DNA from: an uncultured Porphyromonadaceae bacterium | GTDB taxonomy: Bacteria > Bacteroidota > Bacteroidia > Bacteroidales > Muribaculaceae | Assembly: GCA_947177595.1 (NCBI GenBank) | Contig: CAMWUZ010000017.1 | Coordinates: 1-16,488, forward strand | Length of the DNA: 16,488 bases | Direction of reading: 5' to 3' | In this document: positions 8,023-14,203 of the stretch, piece after piece | Layout: each line of letters begins with the position of its first letter | Position numbering within the stretch: position 1 is the stretch's first letter | Notes under the pieces: generated by a model | Seen by the model: the letters and a program-made list of their open reading frames with translations, nothing else | Database searches by the model: none | Told to the model about the DNA's origin: nothing | Made by a program: the position numbers and the translations under genes

Positions 8023-8030
8023 TATCTTTG
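8023..8030 (+). promoter_or_regulatory. -7 box ahead of the LRR surface-protein gene, overlapped by an inverted repeat
   Basis: TATCTTTG fits TAnnTTTG and lies 100 bases before the ATG at 8131, implying a leader of about 90 bases. A TTTG at 8007-8010 is only 12 bases upstream, shorter than the usual -33 to -7 spacing. An inverted repeat, TGCAAAG at 8009-8015 and CTTTGCA at 8026-8032, spans most of the box and could be a repressor site. Confidence 0.5.
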
Positions 8031-8130
8031 CACGATAATTTATACGGTGTAATTCCTGTATGCCTCAGTGTCCACTTGAAAACTATAAAGTCATAAAACC
8101 GCGATACCGAAACCGCAGAGGAAATGATAT

Positions 8131-9588
8131 ATGAAAAGCGTATTGGTTAGATTATTGATAGCTTTATGTCTTATACATTCTTTCTCGGTCGGAGCGGTAG
8201 ATGTCGGCAATCTCAAGTATGACTTGAATGATAGTGATTTGACGGCGACTGTTTCCGGTCTGGTAGGTGGAAGCGCTTCTGTAAGCGGGAGTCTTGATAT
8301 TCCCGAATATGTTGAATATAACGGTAAAAAATATTTAGTAACCACGATTGGTGATGGTGCATTCAATGGATGCAATCACTTGTCAGGTAGTCTGACTATT
8401 CCTAATTCGGTGACTAGTATAGGGAATGACGCATTCTCAGGCTGCAGTGGTCTCTCAGGCAGTCTGACTATACCCAATTCTGTGACTAATATAGGGAACA
8501 ACGCATTCTCCGGTTGCAGCTACTTTACAGGTAGCCTGACTATACCCAATTCTGTGACTAATATAGGTGACAACGCATTCTATCGTTGCAGTCGTTTGTC
8601 AGGTAGCCTGACAATTGGAAATTCGGTAATCACAATCGGGAAAGAGGCATTCTATGGGTGTAGTGGTTTCTCCGGTAATTTGAATCTTTCTGAATCGGTT
8701 ACTATTATCGGCGATGGTGCATTCGATGGATGCAATCATTTGTCGGGTAATCTGATTATACCCAATTCAGTTATTACAATAGGTGTTAGGGCATTCTACG
8801 GTTGCACTGGCTTTACGGGCAGTCTGTCAATCGGTAATTCTGTGACTACAATAGGAATTGGAGGATTCGGTGGTTGCAGTGGCTTTACAGGTAGCCTGAC
8901 TATTCCGGAGTCAGTTATTACAATCGGTAGCAGTGCATTTTCCGGGTGTACCGGTTTTACAGGTAGCCTGACTATTCCGGAGTCAGTGACTACAATCGGT
9001 AGTAGTGCCTTCTCCGGCTGTAGTGGTTTCACGGGTAGTTTGGTTATTCCGGAATCTGTAACTATAATCGGGGGGAGTGCCTTCTATGGTTGCACCGGTT
9101 TCACCGGGAGTCTTATAATTCCGGGAACCGTGACGACAATAGGAGATTTCGCATTTGGATTCTGCACCGGTCTCACCGGTGGTCTGACACTACCGAATTC
9201 CGTTATCACAATAGGGAAGGCTGCGTTTTACGGTTGCACCGGTTTCACCGGTAATCTGACGATATCAAATTCCGCCGTCACAATAGGAACGGAGGCGTTT
9301 TACGGTTGCACCGGTTTCACCGGTAGCCTGACGATACCCAATTCCGTCACCGAAATAGGAGCATATGCATTCTGTGGGTGTAACGGGTTTACCGGAACCC
9401 TTGTTATGGGAAAATCCTTGTTGACAGTGGCAGGAAACGCGTTTTACGGTTGTGACGGGCTTACATTACTTAAATCATTAAATCCTGTCCCCCCGGAAAT
9501 GATCCGTAGTAATGACGGTGTATTCGATTTGGGTATTAGCTTTAATCTTCCACTATTTGTACCGGATGAGAGTGTTGGAAAGGATTAG
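8131..9588 (+). CDS. BspA-like leucine-rich-repeat surface protein, N-terminal part
   Basis: A 485-residue product with a signal peptide (residues 1-22, cleavage near GA-VD) and an unusually regular array of LRR_5/BspA-type repeats. After a longer capping repeat at 53-85 come 15 consecutive 24-residue units (86-445) on the plan GSLTIPNSVTxIGxxAF followed by xGCxGFT. Such arrays form elongated solenoids on the cell surface that bind host or microbial ligands. The frame ends at TAG (9586-9588) inside the sequence VPDESVGKD-stop-LSKGWKKFYTI. The remaining 540 codons lie downstream in the same frame, with more LRRs, three Ig-like domains and a sorting-type tail. The product ending here would therefore lack any cell-surface anchor. 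It is a truncated gene, a readthrough gene, or an intact gene with a base error. Confidence 0.88.
   Translation: MKSVLVRLLIALCLIHSFSVGAVDVGNLKYDLNDSDLTATVSGLVGGSASVSGSLDIPEYVEYNGKKYLVTTIGDGAFNGCNHLSGSLTIPNSVTSIGNDAFSGCSGLSGSLTIPNSVTNIGNNAFSGCSYFTGSLTIPNSVTNIGDNAFYRCSRLSGSLTIGNSVITIGKEAFYGCSGFSGNLNLSESVTIIGDGAFDGCNHLSGNLIIPNSVITIGVRAFYGCTGFTGSLSIGNSVTTIGIGGFGGCSGFTGSLTIPESVITIGSSAFSGCTGFTGSLTIPESVTTIGSSAFSGCSGFTGSLVIPESVTIIGGSAFYGCTGFTGSLIIPGTVTTIGDFAFGFCTGLTGGLTLPNSVITIGKAAFYGCTGFTGNLTISNSAVTIGTEAFYGCTGFTGSLTIPNSVTEIGAYAFCGCNGFTGTLVMGKSLLTVAGNAFYGCDGLTLLKSLNPVPPEMIRSNDGVFDLGISFNLPLFVPDESVGKD
8386..9465 (+). repeat. Fifteen tandem 72-bp (24-residue) LRR units
   Basis: Fifteen units of exactly 72 bases encode residues 86-445 without any length variation. 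Most vary at synonymous and surface positions, but some neighbours are nearly identical. The units around 8890-9020 share GGTAGCCTGACTATTCCGGA, and those at about 9228-9370 share GGTTGCACCGGTTTCACCGG. These stretches favour unequal recombination and are also hard for short-read assembly, so the copy number is not secure. Confidence 0.93.
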
Positions 9589-9630
9589 TTATCTAAAGGT
9601 TGGAAAAAATTTTATACAATACTTGGTTTT

Positions 9631-9672
9631 GGGAATAATCTTGTAAATCAATTGATTTACAAGATTATTCCC
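9631..9672. repeat. Perfect 42-bp palindrome
   Basis: Reading from GGGAATAATC at 9631 to GATTATTCCC ending at 9672, the sequence equals its own reverse complement over all 42 bases, with CAATTG at the centre (9649-9654) and no loop. The match stops abruptly at both ends. It lies in the LRR/Ig gene frame, starts 42 bases after the in-frame TAG, and spans exactly 14 codon lengths. As RNA it would fold into a stem of up to about 19 base pairs. It is not followed by a T-run, so it is not a standard terminator. Confidence 0.97.
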
Positions 9673-11211
9673 GGTGGAGGAGAAAATGGAGGGGATGTGG
9701 TTAAAGTTGTTGACGGACACCCTGATCAGGATGGTACTCTGATAATACCTGATGAGGTTGAGATAGACGGAAAGAAGTATCCGGTGACGGAAATCGGTGA
9801 TAGTGCATTTAAAGCCCGTACTGACATTAAGAAACTGACGATTCCCGTTTCGGTAGTTAAAATCGGCGATAAGGCTTTTTCAAATTGCACAAAACTTCAT
9901 GAAGTTATAGCCGCAGACGGCTTAAAGACTCTCGGTTGCGGTGTGGATGCCTTCAACTGCGTGCCGACTGAGACTCTATATCTCGGGAGAAACACTATCG
10001 GCAAACCGTTTGCTTTTAACAACTCGTTGACCGACTTGACTTTTGGGGGGAAGGTTTCTGCAATCGGTTCGGGTGATTTTGCCGGCTGCGGTTCCATCAG
10101 GAATATCACTGTTTTGAATCCGGTCTTTCCAGTTTTGCCCGACGATGGATTTGAACAAAGCGTTTACAAAACCGCAAAATTGAATCTGCCGGATGAAAAA
10201 ATTGATGACTATAAGGCTGCTCCAGGATGGAAATTATTCTTTTATATCCGTGGTATTGATGAGGTTATGCCGGTAGCGATTGTTATCGAAGTGGCAGATA
10301 CCGAACTGTTTGAGGGGCAGACGACTACAGTGAGAGCCATTATAACTCCGGAAAATGTGACGGACAAGACTGTGACATGGAGAACGAGTGATCCGACAGT
10401 TGCAGATGTGAATGCAAGCGGCTTGTTAACAGCTGTCCGTCCCGGTATTGCTATTATTACCGCTACAACAAAGAATGGTTTGATAGCGGCTTGTGAAGTG
10501 ACGGTAGTGGAAAAAATAATTGAGGTAACCGCATTGACTCTCAATATTGAAGAAGTGGAGATTGTTGAGGGGGATGTCTTGCAACTAAATGCAATCGTTG
10601 AACCGCAGGACGCAACCGATAGAACTCTAATATGGAGGACAAGTAATCCGGCAACAGTTACTGTTACAACAAACGGTTTGATAAAAGCTGTCAGTCCGGG
10701 TAAGGCAAATATAACGGTAACCGCGGCAAACGGCCTTAAAGCGATTTGTGAGGTAACGGTAGTAAAAAAAATAATCGAAGTAACCGCGTTGACACTCAAT
10801 TGTGAGGAGACGCAGATTGTAGAAGCGTCTGCTTTCCAGCTTACCGCAAACATTGAGCCGCGTGGCGCAACTGATAAAACTGTGACTTGGAGCAGTTCTG
10901 ATGAGGGAGTTGCACATGTGAATGCAAGCGGATTAGTGACAGCTGTCAAGCCTGGTATTGCCACAATCACTGCAACAGCCGCCAACGGCTTGAGTGCATC
11001 CTGTACTGTAACTGTAACGGCTAAATCTACGGGGATATATAGTATTGATAAAGAAGGTAGTAAGGTGAGGATTGAAGGTGGTAATATCATTGCACCGGAG
11101 GGGAGTGAAGTGTTTGACTTGACCGGTCGCCGGGTTAAACCGATTGGTCTCTCCGTAGGAATATATCTTATTCGAACCCCTGATGGTAAAACTGTAAAAA
11201 TCAGGTTGTAA
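9652..11211 (+). CDS. C-terminal part of the LRR surface protein: LRR, three Ig-like (Big_2) domains, sorting-type tail
   Basis: This open frame directly continues the upstream LRR gene: same phase, no frameshift, only the TAG at 9586-9588 between them. The first possible start is a TTG at 9652 in the middle of a palindrome with no ribosome site, so independent translation is doubtful. Numbering from that TTG, residues about 24-200 carry a further BspA-type LRR section ending IDDYKAAPGWKLFFYI. Residues about 206-287, 291-373 and 377-457 are three Big_2 Ig-like domains (TWRTSDPTVADVNASGLLTA and variants). Residues 460-519 resemble a type IX secretion sorting domain (VFDLTGRRV...GIYLIRTPDGKTVKIRL). 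Together the two parts would make a surface adhesin of about 1,025 residues. Without readthrough this part is a remnant. Confidence 0.8.
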   Translation: MIYKIIPGGGENGGDVVKVVDGHPDQDGTLIIPDEVEIDGKKYPVTEIGDSAFKARTDIKKLTIPVSVVKIGDKAFSNCTKLHEVIAADGLKTLGCGVDAFNCVPTETLYLGRNTIGKPFAFNNSLTDLTFGGKVSAIGSGDFAGCGSIRNITVLNPVFPVLPDDGFEQSVYKTAKLNLPDEKIDDYKAAPGWKLFFYIRGIDEVMPVAIVIEVADTELFEGQTTTVRAIITPENVTDKTVTWRTSDPTVADVNASGLLTAVRPGIAIITATTKNGLIAACEVTVVEKIIEVTALTLNIEEVEIVEGDVLQLNAIVEPQDATDRTLIWRTSNPATVTVTTNGLIKAVSPGKANITVTAANGLKAICEVTVVKKIIEVTALTLNCEETQIVEASAFQLTANIEPRGATDKTVTWSSSDEGVAHVNASGLVTAVKPGIATITATAANGLSASCTVTVTAKSTGIYSIDKEGSKVRIEGGNIIAPEGSEVFDLTGRRVKPIGLSVGIYLIRTPDGKTVKIRL

Positions 11212-11242
11212 TTGTCATAATTCTATACCGTTTTTTGTTATA

Positions 11243-11260
11243 CAACTAAAAAAATAGTTG
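11243..11260. promoter_or_regulatory. Distal operator for the BlaI-type repressor
   Basis: CAACTA at 11243-11248 and TAGTTG at 11255-11260 form a perfect dyad around six A's. It has the same half-sites and length as the second copy at 11272-11289, 29 bases away start to start, close to three helical turns. The TACA-like outer edge (TACAACTA) recalls the TACA/TGTA cores of BlaI/MecI operators. Confidence 0.72.
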
Positions 11261-11271
11261 GCGATAGAAGT

Positions 11272-11289
11272 CAACTAAAAAATTAGTTG
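11272..11289. promoter_or_regulatory. Proximal operator for the BlaI-type repressor
   Basis: CAACTAA at 11272-11278 and TTAGTTG at 11283-11289 form a perfect seven-base dyad around AAAA. It ends exactly where the -7 box begins (11290), so a bound repressor would block RNA polymerase. With the copy at 11243-11260 it makes a two-site operator for negative autoregulation of the operon. Confidence 0.75.
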
Positions 11290-11297
11290 TATATTTG
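11290..11297 (+). promoter_or_regulatory. -7 box of the BlaI-M56 operon
   Basis: TATATTTG matches TAnnTTTG and lies 19 bases before the ATG at 11317. It abuts the proximal operator. Its position rules out the TTG at 11287 as a translation start. Confidence 0.62.
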
Positions 11298-11316
11298 CCG
11301 TATAATCTTTTTATCT

Positions 11317-11703
11317 ATGTTTAAGAATCGTAATAAGATAGTCCTCACTGAAAAGGAAGAGGAGATAATGAAGCTCCTGTGGGAGCATGGTCCGATGTTT
11401 GTTCGCCAGATGGTGGAATATTACAATGTTCCGAAGCCGCATGTCAATACAGTGTCAACTATCGTGCGGATACTGGAGCAGAAGGGATATGTTGGACATG
11501 AGGCTGTGGGTGGATCTCACCGCTATCATGCCATAGCCAGGATGGAGGACTTTCGCAGGAAAACCTTCGGAGAACTGATAAGAAACTATTTCGGCAACAG
11601 CTATATGGGTGCGGTATCTGCACTTGTTGAGGAGGAGAAAATTTCTGTTGATGAGTTGAAAAAGCTCATCGAACAGGTTGAAAATGGTAGAAAGGAGGTT
11701 TAA
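11317..11703 (+). CDS. BlaI/MecI/CopY-family transcriptional repressor
   Basis: A 128-residue winged-helix repressor of the penicillinase-repressor family. The DNA-binding part spans about residues 8-75: LTEKEEEIMKLLWEHGP, then the recognition region KPHVNTVSTIVRILEQKGYV (40-59), then the wing at GGSHRYHA (65-72). Residues 76-128 are a helical dimerisation tail that also contains the site usually cut by the partner protease. The ATG at 11317 is chosen because the frame upstream runs through the promoter and operator. Two matched palindromes lie immediately upstream, and the M56 protease gene follows after one base, which is the classic BlaI-BlaR1 pair. No beta-lactamase is present, so the regulated function is probably the downstream envelope genes. 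Confidence 0.94.
   Translation: MFKNRNKIVLTEKEEEIMKLLWEHGPMFVRQMVEYYNVPKPHVNTVSTIVRILEQKGYVGHEAVGGSHRYHAIARMEDFRRKTFGELIRNYFGNSYMGAVSALVEEEKISVDELKKLIEQVENGRKEV
11692..11698 (+). promoter_or_regulatory. Shine-Dalgarno site for the M56 gene
   Basis: AAGGAGG lies six bases before the ATG at 11705 and forms part of the last codons of the repressor (Lys-Glu-Val). Strong Shine-Dalgarno sites are uncommon in Bacteroidetes. It fixes the start at 11705 and may reflect the KEV ending as much as selection for initiation. Confidence 0.55.
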
Positions 11704-11704
11704 T

Positions 11705-12778
11705 ATGCCGGCGACTCTGTTTTATTACTCTCTGACCGGAGGATCTTTTTTGTTAGTGCTATATCTGGTGTACAGATGGGTTATGGCGGCTGAAAATCAG
11801 CATTCATTCAACCGCTCTGTTCTTTTAGCGATTTATGTGATGGCTTTTGGCATAGTTCCTTTTATGTCAATGTTTGAGCCAAAACCTAAAATCATCGGTC
11901 CAATAACTGTGACTAAGGTAGGGACGATATCCAAAAGTATTTTACCTACTGTGTTTCTGTGGATATACATTACCGGGGTAGTTGTTATGGTTGTCCTCAC
12001 TGTAGTCAATGTATTTAAACTCTGGTTAATAGTGCACCGGGGTCGTAAAATGAAGCGTAACGGTTATACTCTGATAATAAGTGTGGACGACTCCGTGGCT
12101 CCTTTTAGTTGGATGCGGTATATTGTGATTCCTGAGAAAGATTTTATAAATGGGAGTGATATGATTGTATGTCACGAGGAACAGCATATAGCTCTCAGGC
12201 ATTGGATTGACTTGTTGGTAGCGCAGATTGTCGTGATTCTCAACTGGTTTAATCCGGCGGCATGGCTTATGCGCGAGGAGTTGAAAGCTGTTCATGAATA
12301 TCAGGCGGATATGGGCGTGATTGCTTCGGGAGCGGATATGAAATCATATCAGATGCTACTGATTGCCAAAGCGGTGGGCTACAAATTCCCAGGGATGGCG
12401 AACTGTTTGAATCACAGCAAGCTCAAAAAACGTATCAATATGATGCTTTTGCCTCTCATGAATCCGGTAGCAATACGCTTGCGCTCGACGATTCTGATTC
12501 CGGCAATAATTTTGGCGTGGGTGGGAGTGAGTACACCTGTTGTGGCATCACGCCTGTCTCTTATACGCTCATCCACTTTGGTTAAGGAAAAACTTCCGGA
12601 GGGGACTGTTGTAGTGGATTTTACCAAACAGCAGCCTACAGGTAATCCTACGATATTTTTAAACGGCGTGCAAATAGCTCCTACTGATATGGATCACATA
12701 AATCCTAAAGATATTAAGGTAATAACTGTGCGCAAAGATCACGGTTCAGGAGCTGAAATATACATTACAACTAAATAA
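11705..12778 (+). CDS. M56-family (BlaR1-like) membrane metalloprotease
   Basis: A 357-residue membrane zinc protease that in the BlaR1 paradigm cuts the neighbouring repressor to relieve repression. Hydrophobic segments lie at about 4-24, 38-57, 82-110 and 261-281. The zinc motif is HEEQH (157-161) with a likely third ligand, E198, in HEYQAD. The start at 11705 has a Shine-Dalgarno site and lies one base after the repressor stop. Unlike true BlaR1 there is no penicillin-binding sensor domain. The C-terminal segment, about 300-357, instead reads like the end of a TonB-receptor plug (FLNGVQIAP...INPKDIKVITVRKDHGSGAE, ending YITTK) and would sit in the periplasm. The inducing signal is unknown, and the plug-like tail may be the sensor or an interaction site. 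Confidence 0.93.
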   Translation: MPATLFYYSLTGGSFLLVLYLVYRWVMAAENQHSFNRSVLLAIYVMAFGIVPFMSMFEPKPKIIGPITVTKVGTISKSILPTVFLWIYITGVVVMVVLTVVNVFKLWLIVHRGRKMKRNGYTLIISVDDSVAPFSWMRYIVIPEKDFINGSDMIVCHEEQHIALRHWIDLLVAQIVVILNWFNPAAWLMREELKAVHEYQADMGVIASGADMKSYQMLLIAKAVGYKFPGMANCLNHSKLKKRINMMLLPLMNPVAIRLRSTILIPAIILAWVGVSTPVVASRLSLIRSSTLVKEKLPEGTVVVDFTKQQPTGNPTIFLNGVQIAPTDMDHINPKDIKVITVRKDHGSGAEIYITTK

Positions 12779-12785
12779 TCAGATT

Positions 12786-13724
12786 ATGAAGAAACTATTT
12801 GTTATGTTACTGCTCGGAAGTGTTGCGGTGTGCTATTCATCAGCGCAAGAAGTTGTGGTAGTAAAAGCCGGAACAATGGCTAAAAGTTCAACTTCAGTTA
12901 AAGAGTTGGTAGCTAAAAAGTCAGACTTCAAAGATCCAAAGCTATACAATAACTTCGGTGACAGCCGCTATGTGGCATCGTATGACTATAACCTTAACAC
13001 CAAAACCAAAAACGGCGACCCGATAACAGAAACTTATGTGACCGCTCTCAGAATAGGGGATAATGCCGCCATTTTCACTGATTATATTACATTTGAGGCT
13101 GATTCTATCACCAATAGTGACCTGAGCGATGAAGAGAAAGCAATATTAAGCGAGAATGCAGGAAAGGTGAATTTCTTTTTTGTGCCGGAAATTGTGCAGA
13201 ATATTCCTGAGGGGATGTTCACAGTCACCGACCAGGCAGCAATAACAATAGGCAACTATACCGAGCCTTTTGGAGGGATAGATTGGAATCTGACAGAGGA
13301 AACAGATACATTCGCCGGTTATCAGGTGAATGCTGCCGTCGGGTCATACGGCGGCAGAGAGTGGAAGGTTTGGTTCACGGAAGAGATTCCGGTGCCTTTC
13401 GGTCCATGGAAATTAGCCGGTCTGCCGGGGCTTGTGCTTAAAGCTCAGGACAGCGAGAATATTCATGAATTCAAACTCATTTCTTTCACCAAAAGCAGTG
13501 TGCCTATGGTTCAGAAAAAGAATCAGGCTGAAGTGAAGACCGATAGAGCTAAGTTTATAGAGATGAAAAACCGTACGGCTCAAGATCCTATGAAATCGAT
13601 AAATCCTGAATTAATTTCCAATGTCACTGTGCTAAAGGCAAGGAGTGGGAAACCAAATATGCTGATAAACGGTATCCCCTTGCGTGTTCCCGCAAACACA
13701 TATATACCTCTTGAGCTTAAATGA
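12786..13724 (+). CDS. GLPGLI-family secreted protein
   Basis: A 312-residue exported protein of the GLPGLI family, which is named for a motif and has no established function. Residues 1-20 are a signal peptide (MKKLFVMLLLGSVAVCYSSA, cleavage before QE). The family block is PFGPWKLAGLPGLVLKAQD near 204-222, with V in place of the final I. The rest is mostly polar and beta-rich, with no membrane segment, so a periplasmic location is likely. It lies seven bases after the M56 gene and overlaps the outer-membrane protein gene by four bases (ATGA at 13721-13724), so all four genes form one operon. Pairing with an outer-membrane barrel suggests it works at the envelope, but no reaction can be assigned. 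Confidence 0.9.
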   Translation: MKKLFVMLLLGSVAVCYSSAQEVVVVKAGTMAKSSTSVKELVAKKSDFKDPKLYNNFGDSRYVASYDYNLNTKTKNGDPITETYVTALRIGDNAAIFTDYITFEADSITNSDLSDEEKAILSENAGKVNFFFVPEIVQNIPEGMFTVTDQAAITIGNYTEPFGGIDWNLTEETDTFAGYQVNAAVGSYGGREWKVWFTEEIPVPFGPWKLAGLPGLVLKAQDSENIHEFKLISFTKSSVPMVQKKNQAEVKTDRAKFIEMKNRTAQDPMKSINPELISNVTVLKARSGKPNMLINGIPLRVPANTYIPLELK

Positions 13725-14203
13725 GAAAGTCGCTGACAATATTGTGGATGCTCTGTGTTGCCTCTATTGCCTTTGCACAGCAGAGGCAACTCAGTGGCAT
13801 TGTCAGCAACGGTGAGGGGGAACCGCTTGCCGGGGTATCGGTAAAGGTTGTTAGGGGAAAGAAAATACGAACTTTCACACGCACTTCAGGTACTGGCGCT
13901 TACCTCATCAGGATACCTGAGGGAGATTCGCTCACTTTGCGTTTTGAGAGAATGTCGTATTCCGGAATTGAGATACCGGTACCGTCATCGTCAAGGTTTG
14001 ATGTGACGATGACAGAATCTCCCACTGAAATAAGGGAGGTTGTGATTAGCGCACCGTCGGTGAAACTCCGTGGCGACACTCTGTCGTTTAATGTGGCGGC
14101 GTTTCTCGGCAAAGGAGATATATCGCTTGAAGATGCCTTGAAAAAATTCCGGGTATTTCGGTGGACTCAAACGGCGCTATTCAGTATCTGGGCAAGGATA
14201 TAA
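13721..14203 (+). CDS. TonB-receptor-like outer-membrane protein, N-terminal part (frameshifted)
   Basis: Residues 1-19 are a signal peptide (MRKSLTILWMLCVASIAFA). About 22-98 are a carboxypeptidase-regulatory-like domain (LSGIVSNGEGEPLAGVSVKV...), typical of the N-terminus of Bacteroidetes outer-membrane barrels. About 100-142 begin a plug-like region (VVISAPSVKLRGDTLSFNV...ISLEDALKK). After residue 142 the frame goes wrong: the tract at 14141-14146 has six A's, and a seventh would give DALKKIPGISVDSNGAIQYL, the expected plug sequence. The last 18 residues here are therefore out of frame. Repaired, the gene runs 13721-16305 and encodes about 861 residues. As written, this fragment has no membrane barrel. 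The first codon overlaps the GLPGLI stop by four bases. Confidence 0.85.
   Translation: MRKSLTILWMLCVASIAFAQQRQLSGIVSNGEGEPLAGVSVKVVRGKKIRTFTRTSGTGAYLIRIPEGDSLTLRFERMSYSGIEIPVPSSSRFDVTMTESPTEIREVVISAPSVKLRGDTLSFNVAAFLGKGDISLEDALKKFRVFRWTQTALFSIWARI

Noticed and set aside
8386..9465. Repeats as a CRISPR array
   Set aside because: The 72-bp periodicity is a continuous coding repeat with the LRR protein motif. There are no constant repeats with unique spacers and no cas genes.
9586..9672. TAG plus downstream hairpin as a pyrrolysine or recoding signal
   Set aside because: I see no pyrrolysine machinery in the window, the group is not known to use it, and the hairpin begins 42 bases away. A lesion or base error is simpler. 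The idea is kept only as a test under the amber finding.
9631..9672. Palindrome as an intrinsic transcription terminator
   Set aside because: No T-run follows (GGTGGAGGAG comes next), there is no loop, and it lies inside a continuous coding frame.
10242..11090. 282-codon antisense frame over the Ig-like domains
   Set aside because: It is low in complexity (V/T/S/A-rich) and is the mirror of the repeated Big_2 coding sequence.
11214..11240. Terminator after the LRR/Ig gene (T6 run at 11230-11235)
   Set aside because: No stable GC-containing stem precedes the T's; only a four-base AATT repeat is found.
11287..11316. Upstream TTG start for the BlaI-type repressor
   Set aside because: It lies in the proximal operator and ahead of the likely transcription start, so those codons would not be in the mRNA.
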